DNA of 5,564 bases, from contig DLYC01000012.1 of the NCBI GenBank assembly GCA_003447895.1, positions 1 through 5,564 on the forward strand. The letters are read 5' to 3'. Shown here piece by piece: positions 1 to 5,564 of the stretch. This stretch comes from Lachnospiraceae bacterium (GTDB lineage Bacteria; Bacillota; Clostridia; Lachnospirales; Lachnospiraceae). Within the stretch, counting starts at the first letter, position 1, and each line of letters opens with the position of its first letter. The notes below the pieces were generated by a model. The model was not told the origin of the DNA. It did not search any database and worked only from the letters and a program-made list of their open reading frames with translations. The position numbers and the translations under genes were made by a program.

Positions 1-1652
1 TGGTTCTGTTCCGCCTGCTTTTCTTTCAGCGTCCTGGGGACACTTTTGAGCACGCCTGCCATGAGCGTCTGTCCTTCGAAGGCCTCATCTTCGAGGACGA
101 TACCCGGATTCTCTTTGAAGACCTGCTGTGCATAGTGGACGCGGTCCATAAAGAACGTGATCTCTTCATCAGAGATGCCCAGGTCACTGCAGGCGATCTT
201 TATATCAACGTCCGTGAGTGCCTTGATCCTGTCGGCTGTGCTTTTCCGGACCGGCATCAGACCGGGCTGGACAGTGTAATTGCCTGTATCTAAGGGACCT
301 GACTTGCCTAAGGAACGGTCGTTGTCGATTCCTTTGATGCCGATCAGCTTCGGTTCTCCGTCGACCACTTGCATATCGAAAATGACGTTGCCCTCATGGC
401 GGTCGTCGTTGCCGCACAGATAATCCAGGATCGTGAGGTCTGAGATCTGCCGCAGGATCTCCGGGTCATTCATGATCTGCTCCGGATGTTCGGCGAGCGT
501 GAAGAGCATATCATCCTTTTTCAGGTGATTGATGTCGGAGCCATCCGCACTTTCCTGGAAGACGCCGGCCCGCTCCTTGCCGTCCTTGTCGATGATCCTT
601 GATTTCCTGGCCCTCGCGATGACGTGCCCCACGCCGAGGAGGTCTGCGACCCTGCTCATAGCCACGTTTCGCGCAGGAATATCACCGCCGCGGTCCATGC
701 TGACCGTATTGGCTGTCTTGATATCCTCATAGCGGTCTCTGGTATCGAGGATGAGGGTGAGAAAAGCTTTTCTGCCGGCCTCATCGACAGAAACCTGATC
801 GAGGATCTGCCGGGCTTTGGCCTCCTTATCCTCCATGCCGTTCAGGGATTGATTAAAGAACCCGGTCATCGCTTCCCGGAAAGCAGCCTCATCATTCGCG
901 AGATCGGCGTATGAGAGGCCATTCTGCTTCATGTACTCTTCTACGCCTTCTACGGAAGGCGTTACGGTCTCGAGACGCGCTTTGTTGGCGAATCCTTCAC
1001 TTGTCGTGAACAGCTGGATATAGTCATTGATTCCGGGGACCTGATGGTTCATTTGCAGGGACAGGAGCATCTGACCGGCGGATTCTATCTTCAGGTCTTC
1101 CGTGAAAAAGCCCCGCTGCGTACCGGTGTCAGTCGTCACCTCCAGCGGGACGCGGATGCTCGATGCGGCGCCGACCGTGACGTAGTCCTCCTCCTTTACG
1201 TCGACGCTGATCTCGTCTGCGCGGCTGAGGAAAAGGATGGATCCCAGCGTCCTCTTCTCCTTCTCGCTGACCGAATTCAGGAGAGCGAGATCCTTCTCCA
1301 TGATGCTGAGGAGTTCTCTGGTGCAGCTGATCCTGGCGCGGCCGAGGCCGCTCCACTTCCAGGAAAACTTGTTCGACAGGTATTCGCTGCAGGCATGGAT
1401 CGTATCATTGTACATCTGCCGGAGGCCGCTCAGTTCTTCAGCGGTCAGGATCTTCTCTTCTCCGTCCTTCTTCTGGGACAGCTGCCCAAGCCGCTCGGAC
1501 AGATCAATGAGCTTGCCCAGCATGCGGCGATATTCCTGAGAGTCGTTATGTCCTCTGCTGTCGGCATTCACAAGATTGTCAAGCGCCGCATCGAACGTCG
1601 CCTGGCCAAATTCGCTGGTGTAGATTTCGGTGTGGTCTCTTTTTGTTGGCAT
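1..1652 (-). CDS. Kinase-like protein, paralogue 2 (C-terminus cut by window edge)
   Basis: Open for 550 codons from ATG at 1652 to the left edge with no stop; I translated it base by base. The start is set by AAAAAGGA 8 bases upstream. No named family is recognised. Visible parts: an N-terminal helical module (about 35-125) with Cys-x-x-Tyr near 88-91 and a GLGRARISCTRELL segment; a conserved strand-like stretch ending GFFTE (181-185); a divergent insert (about 190-315); then RNVAMSRVADLLGVGHVIA (about 328-346) and GVFQESADGSD. The probable catalytic loop is NDDRHEGN (D417, N422), with GIDNDRSLG (D443) as the DFG-like metal site. These resemble the DRHxxN and DFG elements of PI3/4-kinase-like and other atypical kinases. 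Substrate and activity are unknown. No signal peptide or membrane segment is seen. It parallels the 753-aa gene upstream throughout; by eye the kinase core is about 60% identical and the insert much less. It is probably co-transcribed with that gene. Confidence 0.85.
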   Translation of the reverse strand, partial: MPTKRDHTEIYTSEFGQATFDAALDNLVNADSRGHNDSQEYRRMLGKLIDLSERLGQLSQKKDGEEKILTAEELSGLRQMYNDTIHACSEYLSNKFSWKWSGLGRARISCTRELLSIMEKDLALLNSVSEKEKRTLGSILFLSRADEISVDVKEEDYVTVGAASSIRVPLEVTTDTGTQRGFFTEDLKIESAGQMLLSLQMNHQVPGINDYIQLFTTSEGFANKARLETVTPSVEGVEEYMKQNGLSYADLANDEAAFREAMTGFFNQSLNGMEDKEAKARQILDQVSVDEAGRKAFLTLILDTRDRYEDIKTANTVSMDRGGDIPARNVAMSRVADLLGVGHVIARARKSRIIDKDGKERAGVFQESADGSDINHLKKDDMLFTLAEHPEQIMNDPEILRQISDLTILDYLCGNDDRHEGNVIFDMQVVDGEPKLIGIKGIDNDRSLGKSGPLDTGNYTVQPGLMPVRKSTADRIKALTDVDIKIACSDLGISDEEITFFMDRVHYAQQVFKENPGIVLEDEAFEGQTLMAGVLKSVPRTLKEKQAEQN

Positions 1653-1754
1653 GTTGGAAGTCCTTTTTACTTTGGGTTATAAACACGTGAGCTTAAGGGA
1701 CGGTTCACCCTCTCCCGCAAAGGAGCTCAGCCGGAAGGAAATCTCCTCCAGTTT
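1653..1754 (-). other. 102-base spacer between the two paralogues
   Basis: Read on the minus strand, this spacer has a GGAGGAG 6 bases after the TGA of the 753-aa gene, but no ATG, GTG or TTG at usable distance. A TATAAC (1676-1681) could be a -10 box, but I see no matching -35. The only hairpin is a weak 4-bp one (CTCC with GGAG), and there is no T-run, so there is no terminator between the genes. The simplest reading is read-through transcription from the upstream paralogue. Confidence 0.4.
1661..1668 (-). promoter_or_regulatory. Ribosome binding site of paralogue 2
   Basis: AAAAAGGA on the minus strand lies 8 bases before ATG 1652. It supports that start and shows that the gene is translated independently of its upstream neighbour. 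Confidence 0.6.
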
Positions 1755-4016
1755 TCAATGATCCCCAAGCCGGATCTCCGGATTCTCAATCGCTTTTTGT
1801 TTCGCATTGCGGATGGTCTGCCTGAGGCCGGGCTTCTTTTCCTTCAATGCGTTGTTATTCTGCGCGCTGACGCCGCTGAAGTCGAGCTCCCTGACCTTGA
1901 CGCGGGATTCGTCGAGCCTCACGGGATACATCCGGTAGATCGAGAGCGCTCCTTCTCTCCGGGTGACTCCCATGGGAGACGACGGCGATGGATGCTCGAT
2001 GAGATACTTCGACGACGCGAGGCGCATCTGCCGGTAGAGCCGGTCCATTTTCTCCGCGGTTTCCGCCGGAATGGGAGCTCCCTGCTGCGGCGGGTTCTCC
2101 TGTACCTCACGGACAGCCTGGATTACGTTCCGGATGGATTCCTCCATCCACTTATATGCACTTCCGTTGGAGTGTCCCCAGGACTTGGTCTCCTTGAAAG
2201 TGTCCAGCAGGTGCTGCAGCTGATCCGCGTGTGCCGCCAAAGTATCCGGATACATGCTTCCGTTATCCGCCTTCCGGAACTTTGCTTCGGAGACGAGCCT
2301 TGCCTTGTTATACTGCAGATCTTTTTCCTCCGGTTCCGGACTGGTTTTTCTGATGATGCCAGAGATGTTTCCGACGATTTCAAAGGTGTTTTCTTTAAGA
2401 GCTTTCTTGCCTTTGTATTTCGCCTTTTCTCTCAGGTCCTTCAGATTACGCTGGGCAAATTGTTCGTCCGACAGGAGTTCGATTTCACCTTTTTTGACGG
2501 CATTCACGATATCCTCCTGTCTCTTCATGAAAGCGCTGATCTCGTCTTCGCTGATACTCAGGTCGGCAAGGAGGAGCTTCGCTTTTTCCTTCGTTATTTC
2601 ACAAAGAGCATCATAGGTGCTCTGGCGGATCACTTTCATCATGTCGGGCGGCGTGACGAAGCCGAATCCCCGGATGTCATCCTTCGTGATCTTCCCGAAC
2701 GATCTGTCGTTGTCAATGCCTGTGATTCCGAGAACACGGACATTTCCGTTCTCGTCCTCTGCAACCTTGTAGATCACGTTGCCCTCGTGCCGGTCGTTGT
2801 TGCCGCAGAGGTAGTCGAGAACCTGCAGGTCGGCGATCTGCCGCTTGACCTCAGGGTCGTTCATCAGTTCCGGATGATCGCCGACTTTAAAGAGCGGATC
2901 GTCCGCTTTCATGTGGCGAATGTCCGACCCTTCCGCCGTCTCCTGGAAGACGCCGTTCCGGACATGGCCGTCCTTGTCTGTGATGCTGATCTTCTTTGCC
3001 TTCGCGATGATGTGCCCGAGCCCCATAGCGTCTGCCACTCTTGACATCGCGACGTTCCGGTTCGGAACGCTGCTTCCGACAGCAAGCTTGCCGGTGACGG
3101 TCATGCCATAGTTGCTCACCAGCCCGTCCATGGCTTCGAGGTAGGCGAAAAGCTTTTCCTTCTTCTCCGGATGATCAAGAAAAGGCAGCATCTCCTTATC
3201 AGCCCTGCTGCGGCCAAACAGGCTGCTGAAAAGCGGCATCATCTGCGCTATGAATTCTTCTTCATCATATTTGATGTCTTCAAAGGTAAGGTTTGAATCC
3301 TTCATGCTTTTGTGCAGATTCTTAAAGATACTATTCATGATATTCAAATGTCCCGCGTCAGGATTGCCGTCCTTGTCGTAGAGAAGGCCAAGGAATTTTT
3401 TCAGCTCGGGGTTTTCCTTCTTCGGAAATTCCTGCTGTAATTTCGAGAACAGCGTCTCCAGGTCTTCCGCGCGTGATTCCTCTGTGAAAAAGCCTTTCTC
3501 CACCCCCGCATCTGTCGTGATCTCAAGGGGGAGCCGGACGCTTGAGTTTTCGCCGACCGTGACGAGATCCTTGTCCGCGACGTCCAGGACGGCTTCGTCC
3601 ATACGGCCGAAGGCGATCACTGAGCTCAGGGTCCTCTCGTCTTCCTGGTGGACCGGATTCAGCGCCGCGAGATCCCGTTCCAGAAGGCTGCGGATCGTGC
3701 GGACGCACTGCAGCCGGCCTTTTCCGTAGCCGGATTTCCGGTCGAAGAACTTGAACTTCGTGTAAGCGTTGCAGGAATTGATCGCCGCGGCGTACTTCTG
3801 CTTCAGCTGGTTCAATCCGGCTTCATCGAGGACCGGTTCCTTCCCTTCCACCGGCTCCGAGAGGCTCTTCATCGTGGTCAGCAGTTCGCGGAGAGCCGTC
3901 TCCATGGTGTTGAACTTCGCGGAATTGACATGGTCTCCCGCGTCGACGCTCAGGAGGTCTTCGATCGCGACGTCGAGGGTCTGTTCTCCGGATTTGATGA
4001 GGTCTTTATCTGCCAT
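1755..4016 (-). CDS. Kinase-like protein, paralogue 1 (complete, 753 aa)
   Basis: ATG at 4016 is preceded by AAAGG with a 9-base spacer; the gene ends with TGA at 1755-1757. No named family is recognised. In order: N-terminal helical module (about 31-120) with SCNAY (81-85) and GYGKGRLQCVR; a conserved segment ending GFFTE (175-179); a variable acidic helical insert (about 180-310); RNVAMSRVADAMGLGHIIA (320-338), probably helix C; GVFQE (355-359), probably the hinge region; NNDRHEGN with D408 and N413, probable catalytic loop; GIDNDRSFG with D435, probable DFG-like metal site; then a helical tail (about 450-753) whose residues 617-697 resemble the N-terminal module. The DRHxxN...D pattern is that of PI3/4-kinase-like and other atypical kinases. 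Protein versus lipid substrate cannot be told. The position where related kinases carry the helix-C Glu appears to be Asn321, so activity is not certain. Cytoplasmic by appearance: no signal peptide or membrane helix. It is the first gene of a tandem pair. Confidence 0.88.
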   Translation of the reverse strand: MADKDLIKSGEQTLDVAIEDLLSVDAGDHVNSAKFNTMETALRELLTTMKSLSEPVEGKEPVLDEAGLNQLKQKYAAAINSCNAYTKFKFFDRKSGYGKGRLQCVRTIRSLLERDLAALNPVHQEDERTLSSVIAFGRMDEAVLDVADKDLVTVGENSSVRLPLEITTDAGVEKGFFTEESRAEDLETLFSKLQQEFPKKENPELKKFLGLLYDKDGNPDAGHLNIMNSIFKNLHKSMKDSNLTFEDIKYDEEEFIAQMMPLFSSLFGRSRADKEMLPFLDHPEKKEKLFAYLEAMDGLVSNYGMTVTGKLAVGSSVPNRNVAMSRVADAMGLGHIIAKAKKISITDKDGHVRNGVFQETAEGSDIRHMKADDPLFKVGDHPELMNDPEVKRQIADLQVLDYLCGNNDRHEGNVIYKVAEDENGNVRVLGITGIDNDRSFGKITKDDIRGFGFVTPPDMMKVIRQSTYDALCEITKEKAKLLLADLSISEDEISAFMKRQEDIVNAVKKGEIELLSDEQFAQRNLKDLREKAKYKGKKALKENTFEIVGNISGIIRKTSPEPEEKDLQYNKARLVSEAKFRKADNGSMYPDTLAAHADQLQHLLDTFKETKSWGHSNGSAYKWMEESIRNVIQAVREVQENPPQQGAPIPAETAEKMDRLYRQMRLASSKYLIEHPSPSSPMGVTRREGALSIYRMYPVRLDESRVKVRELDFSGVSAQNNNALKEKKPGLRQTIRNAKQKAIENPEIRLGDH

Positions 4017-4025
4017 GATATTCTA

Positions 4026-4030
4026 CCTTT
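4026..4030 (-). promoter_or_regulatory. Ribosome binding site of paralogue 1
   Basis: AAAGG on the minus strand lies 9 bases before ATG 4016. It directly touches the 3' arm of the inverted repeat at 4031-4060, so access to it could depend on that hairpin or on a protein bound there. Confidence 0.55.
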
Positions 4031-4060
4031 ACTGCAATCATTCGTGAGGGTGATTGCAGT
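4031..4060. promoter_or_regulatory. Perfect inverted repeat, 10-bp arms, next to the RBS of paralogue 1
   Basis: ACTGCAATCA (4031-4040) and TGATTGCAGT (4051-4060) are exact reverse complements separated by 10 bases. It lies in the probable 5' leader of the 753-aa gene. In that direction it is followed by AAAGG, not a T-run, so it is not a usual terminator. It is either an operator for a dimeric regulator or a leader hairpin; the sequence does not decide between them. Confidence 0.6.
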
Positions 4061-4089
4061 ATTCCTTTCTCTTTCGTATTAATTAACAC

Positions 4090-4109
4090 ATGCATATCTA
4101 TATATGCAT
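4090..4109. repeat. Inverted repeat, 8-bp arms
   Basis: ATGCATAT (4090-4097) and ATATGCAT (4102-4109) are exact reverse complements around CTAT. It is one of several dyads in the gap upstream of the kinase-like pair. AT-rich palindromes can arise by chance, so function is unproven. Confidence 0.4.
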
Positions 4110-4118
4110 TCGTGCGCG

Positions 4119-4138
4119 GAATCCCTTGCGCAGGATTC
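4119..4138. repeat. Inverted repeat, 6-bp arms
   Basis: GAATCC (4119-4124) and GGATTC (4133-4138) flank 8 bases. It is weak taken alone and is listed because it is part of a run of dyads between 4031 and 4168. Confidence 0.3.
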
Positions 4139-4152
4139 TGTTTCTCTCCTTT

Positions 4153-4168
4153 ATACGGGTGGCCGTAT
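4153..4168. repeat. Inverted repeat, 6-bp arms, at the edge of the repeat array
   Basis: ATACGG (4153-4158) and CCGTAT (4163-4168) flank GTGG, ending one base before the tandem array starts at 4170. On the minus strand an AAAGGAG lies just beyond it, but no start codon follows at usable distance. Confidence 0.3.
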
Positions 4169-4169
4169 C

Positions 4170-4247
4170 TTTATACTACTTTATGCTTTGTATACTTCTT
4201 TATACTACTTTATACTTTGTATACTACTTTATACTACTTTATACTGC
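4170..4247. repeat. Tandem array of eight TTTATACTAC-like units (9-10 bases)
   Basis: Units start at 4170, 4180, 4189, 4199, 4209, 4218, 4228 and 4238, each a variant of TTTATACTAC (such as TGTATACTTC or TTTATACTGC). They group into a 29-base higher-order unit: 4170-4198 and 4199-4227 differ at only two bases, and a partial third copy follows. The mean spacing of about 9.7 bases is close to a DNA helical turn, so units would lie on one face of the helix. TATACT resembles a -10 box on the plus strand, but no -35 partner is evident. The array is non-coding and could be a binding array, a bent or easily melted segment, or a simple variable repeat. Confidence 0.75.
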
Positions 4248-4285
4248 ATTTACCCACTGTCACAGATGAATATCCCCAATATACG

Positions 4286-4329
4286 CACACATCAGAATCC
4301 GCCGGCTTTCGTGCAGACTCTGATGTGTG
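4286..4329. repeat. Inverted repeat, 11-bp arms, after the serine acetyltransferase gene
   Basis: CACACATCAGA (4286-4296) and TCTGATGTGTG (4319-4329) are perfect reverse complements around a 22-base GC-rich loop that itself contains GCCGGC. It starts about 34 bases after the stop of the acetyltransferase gene, where a terminator would be expected. No T-run follows on the minus strand, so a rho-independent terminator is not supported. A 3' processing or stabilising hairpin is possible. Confidence 0.5.
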
Positions 4330-4363
4330 TGGTCATTGTTAGATTCGGTCCGTTTTCAGCGGA

Positions 4364-5404
4364 TCATATGTACCAGTTGCCTTCGGTGGGTTCTTCGTCC
4401 TCACGGGGTTCGATTTCGTTCGGAGTGTTTTTAGGTGCTGCGCCGGTACCGCGATGGATGCTGAGCTCGCGGCTCTTGTTGCTGACGACGGTGTCCTCGC
4501 CGATCGAGCGGGTGATGAAGACGTTAGCACCTATGACGGAGCCTTTTCCAATTACTGTTTCGCCGCCCAGGATCGTGGCGCCGGCGTAGATCGTGACGTT
4601 GTCGCGGATCGTGGGATGGCGCTTTGAGCCGTGCAGTGCGCGGCCGCCGGAGGTCGAGAGCGCGCCGATCGTGACGCCCTGGTAGATCTTGACGTGGTGC
4701 CCGATCTCGGAAGTTTCTCCGATGACGATGCCGGTGCCGTGGTCGATCATGAAGTACTCTCCGATCGTCGCGCCGGGATGGATGTCGATGCCGGTCATGG
4801 AATGCGCGTGCTCTGTCATGATGCGCGGGATCATCGGAATCTTCAGAAGATACAGCTCGTGCGCGATGCGGTTGATGCAGGTAGCGAGCAGCCCGGGATA
4901 ACAAAGCACGATCTCCGCCTTGTTGACTGCCGCGGGGTCGCCGTCCAGAATTGCTTCCATGTCGGTGTCGACCAGAGCACGGATCGCCGGGATCTTTCTG
5001 GCGAACTCAAGTGCGATCCTCTCCGACCGCTCGCGGAGGCGGGCGTCGTCGCGGATGAGGATCTCTTCGGGCGTGCCGCCAGAGATTTCGATAATGCCGG
5101 CGTCCAGAAGCTCCTGCTTGTAGGCGTCCGCATACGGAAGCACTTTGGCGATCTGCTTGCCGAGGTTGTAGATCACGTCCTCGATCAGGATCGACAGCCG
5201 CGCCCTGTAGCTATAGCTCTTGTAAGCATCTTCCCTGTAATAGCCCGGGAAGAACACCGTTACAAGCTTATTCACGATGTCGATCACAGCATCGTGATCC
5301 GGCTGTGCGAATGCCTCCATCTTGTCGATGTCCCGGCCAGTCTCGTAGTCGGCCAGGATCTCGGCTGTTACTATTTTGACTTCGTTTTGAAGGTCGTAGT
5401 TCAT
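4364..5404 (-). CDS. cysE: Serine O-acetyltransferase (346 aa)
   Basis: Transfers acetyl from acetyl-CoA to L-serine to give O-acetylserine, the first step of cysteine synthesis, in the cytoplasm. Residues about 1-195 match the helical N-terminal domain of the long clostridial type (DTDMEAILDGDPAA and RIAHELY are typical). Residues about 205-305 form the left-handed beta-helix of hexapeptide repeats. Expected active-site residues are present: Asp207 in DIHP, His222 in DHGTG, and the RHPTIR loop (262-267). The protein is longer than E. coli CysE (273 aa), because of the N-terminal domain and an acidic tail. The tail ends in Ile, the residue that in CysE docks into O-acetylserine sulfhydrylase. 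The same family is also called EpsC in Firmicutes annotation. ATG 5404 has AGAGGA 10 bases upstream. It follows the histidine gene end by 56 bases and may share its transcript. Confidence 0.95.
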   Translation of the reverse strand: MNYDLQNEVKIVTAEILADYETGRDIDKMEAFAQPDHDAVIDIVNKLVTVFFPGYYREDAYKSYSYRARLSILIEDVIYNLGKQIAKVLPYADAYKQELLDAGIIEISGGTPEEILIRDDARLRERSERIALEFARKIPAIRALVDTDMEAILDGDPAAVNKAEIVLCYPGLLATCINRIAHELYLLKIPMIPRIMTEHAHSMTGIDIHPGATIGEYFMIDHGTGIVIGETSEIGHHVKIYQGVTIGALSTSGGRALHGSKRHPTIRDNVTIYAGATILGGETVIGKGSVIGANVFITRSIGEDTVVSNKSRELSIHRGTGAAPKNTPNEIEPREDEEPTEGNWYI

Positions 5405-5414
5405 TTGTTGCGCA

Positions 5415-5420
5415 TCCTCT
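5415..5420 (-). promoter_or_regulatory. Ribosome binding site of the serine acetyltransferase
   Basis: AGAGGA on the minus strand lies 10 bases before ATG 5404. An ATG inside the spacer opens only a four-codon frame, so 5404 is the better start. Confidence 0.5.
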
Positions 5421-5431
5421 CTTTTATTTGT

Positions 5432-5455
5432 GCGGGCTTCGCGGGGAAGCCGCGC
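5432..5455. other. GC-rich hairpin between hisE and the serine acetyltransferase gene
   Basis: GGCTTC/GAAGCC arms with a 5-base loop, extended by three more G-C pairs past one bulged base. No T-run follows in the direction of transcription, so it is not a clear terminator. It may be a weak attenuating or processing hairpin in a shared transcript. Confidence 0.3.
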
Positions 5456-5460
5456 TTGGG

Positions 5461-5564
5461 TCAGCCTTCTTTGTCCTTTTTCTGTCTGCGGGAGAGCTCT
5501 TCGCGGATCTCTTCGAGGGTGACGCCGCGTTCTGCCATAACGACGAGAAGGTGGTACAGGTAGT
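5461..5564 (-). CDS. hisE: Phosphoribosyl-ATP pyrophosphohydrolase, C-terminal 33 residues (HisE or HisIE)
   Basis: Only the end of the gene is in the window; it enters from the right edge and stops with TGA at 5461-5463. The residues YLYHLLVVMAERGVTLEEI followed by REELSRR match the conserved C-terminal helix of HisE (family pattern YHLLV, then a GV-T/S-L-E-E turn, then a short basic tail). The enzyme removes pyrophosphate from phosphoribosyl-ATP, the second step of histidine synthesis. In Clostridia it is either a separate protein or the C-terminal half of bifunctional HisIE, and the visible part cannot tell which. The identification rests on about 25 informative residues. Confidence 0.8.
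   Translation of the reverse strand, partial: YLYHLLVVMAERGVTLEEIREELSRRQKKDKEG

Noticed and set aside
1044..1682. Plus-strand open frame opposite the second kinase-like gene
   Set aside because: The minus strand is open throughout and aligns with its paralogue, so the plus-strand frame is a shadow.
2704..2804. HipA-type toxin kinase identity for the paralogues
   Set aside because: Domain order and the DRHxxN loop fit PI-kinase-like proteins better, there is no adjacent HipB-like gene, and the proteins are much larger than HipA.
1758..3044. Long open frame (428 codons) on the plus strand opposite the 753-aa gene
   Set aside because: It is the antisense shadow of a well-supported gene. It has no convincing ribosome binding site, and its translation shows no family-like domain.
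4170..4247. CRISPR-like array
   Set aside because: The units are 9-10 bases with no unique spacers, and no cas gene is nearby; it is a plain tandem repeat.
4286..4329. Rho-independent terminator of the acetyltransferase gene
   Set aside because: The stem is good, but the loop is 22 bases and no U-tract follows on the transcribed strand.
4300..4344. 14-codon minus-strand peptide frame (starts MTTHIRV) within the 11-bp dyad, as a leader peptide
   Set aside because: It has no Shine-Dalgarno sequence, no run of regulatory codons, and no terminator/antiterminator pair is evident.
4104..4589. Plus-strand open frames through the AT-rich gap, giving Tyr/Phe/Leu-rich peptides
   Set aside because: The hydrophobic low-complexity sequence comes from translating the TTTATACTAC array. 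There is no ribosome binding site before the starts, and one frame runs into the antisense of the acetyltransferase.
4631..5563. Long plus-strand open frame opposite the serine acetyltransferase
   Set aside because: It is a shadow of a certain enzyme gene and of the hisE end; its composition is biased by the opposite strand and it has no recognisable motif.

Overview
All recognisable genes in this window lie on the minus strand, reading from right to left. Coding sequence is moderately GC-rich, and the one long non-coding gap is much more AT-rich. The long clostridial-type serine O-acetyltransferase and the style of the two large unknown proteins suggest a gut or rumen Clostridia (Lachnospiraceae-like) bacterium. 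This is an inference from protein style, not from a search.

Right end (4364-5564): the last 33 codons of a phosphoribosyl-ATP pyrophosphohydrolase (HisE, or the C-terminal domain of HisIE) are followed, after 56 bases, by a complete serine O-acetyltransferase (346 aa). This is ordinary amino-acid metabolism (histidine, then cysteine).

Middle gap (4017-4363, 347 bases): there is no convincing gene, but the gap is dense in structure. From right to left it holds an 11-bp-arm inverted repeat, a 78-base array of eight TTTATACTAC-like units of 9-10 bases, three shorter inverted repeats, and a perfect 10-bp-arm inverted repeat that directly abuts the ribosome binding site of the next gene.

Left two thirds (1-4016): two tandem, clearly paralogous large genes separated by 102 bases. 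The first (4016 to 1755) is complete at 753 aa. The second (from 1652) is open for 550 codons and runs off the left edge. Both carry an LCGN-x-DRHEGN segment followed about 20 residues later by GIDNDRS. This matches the catalytic loop (DRHxxN) and the metal-binding Asp (DFG position) of PI3/4-kinase-like and other atypical kinases, with DND in place of DFG. A conserved GFFTE segment, a probable helix-C segment and a GVFQE segment precede it. I recognise the fold motif but not a named family; the substrate is unknown. The kinase core of the complete copy is flanked by helical modules that look related to each other. The tandem kinase-like pair and its structured upstream region are the unusual part of the window.
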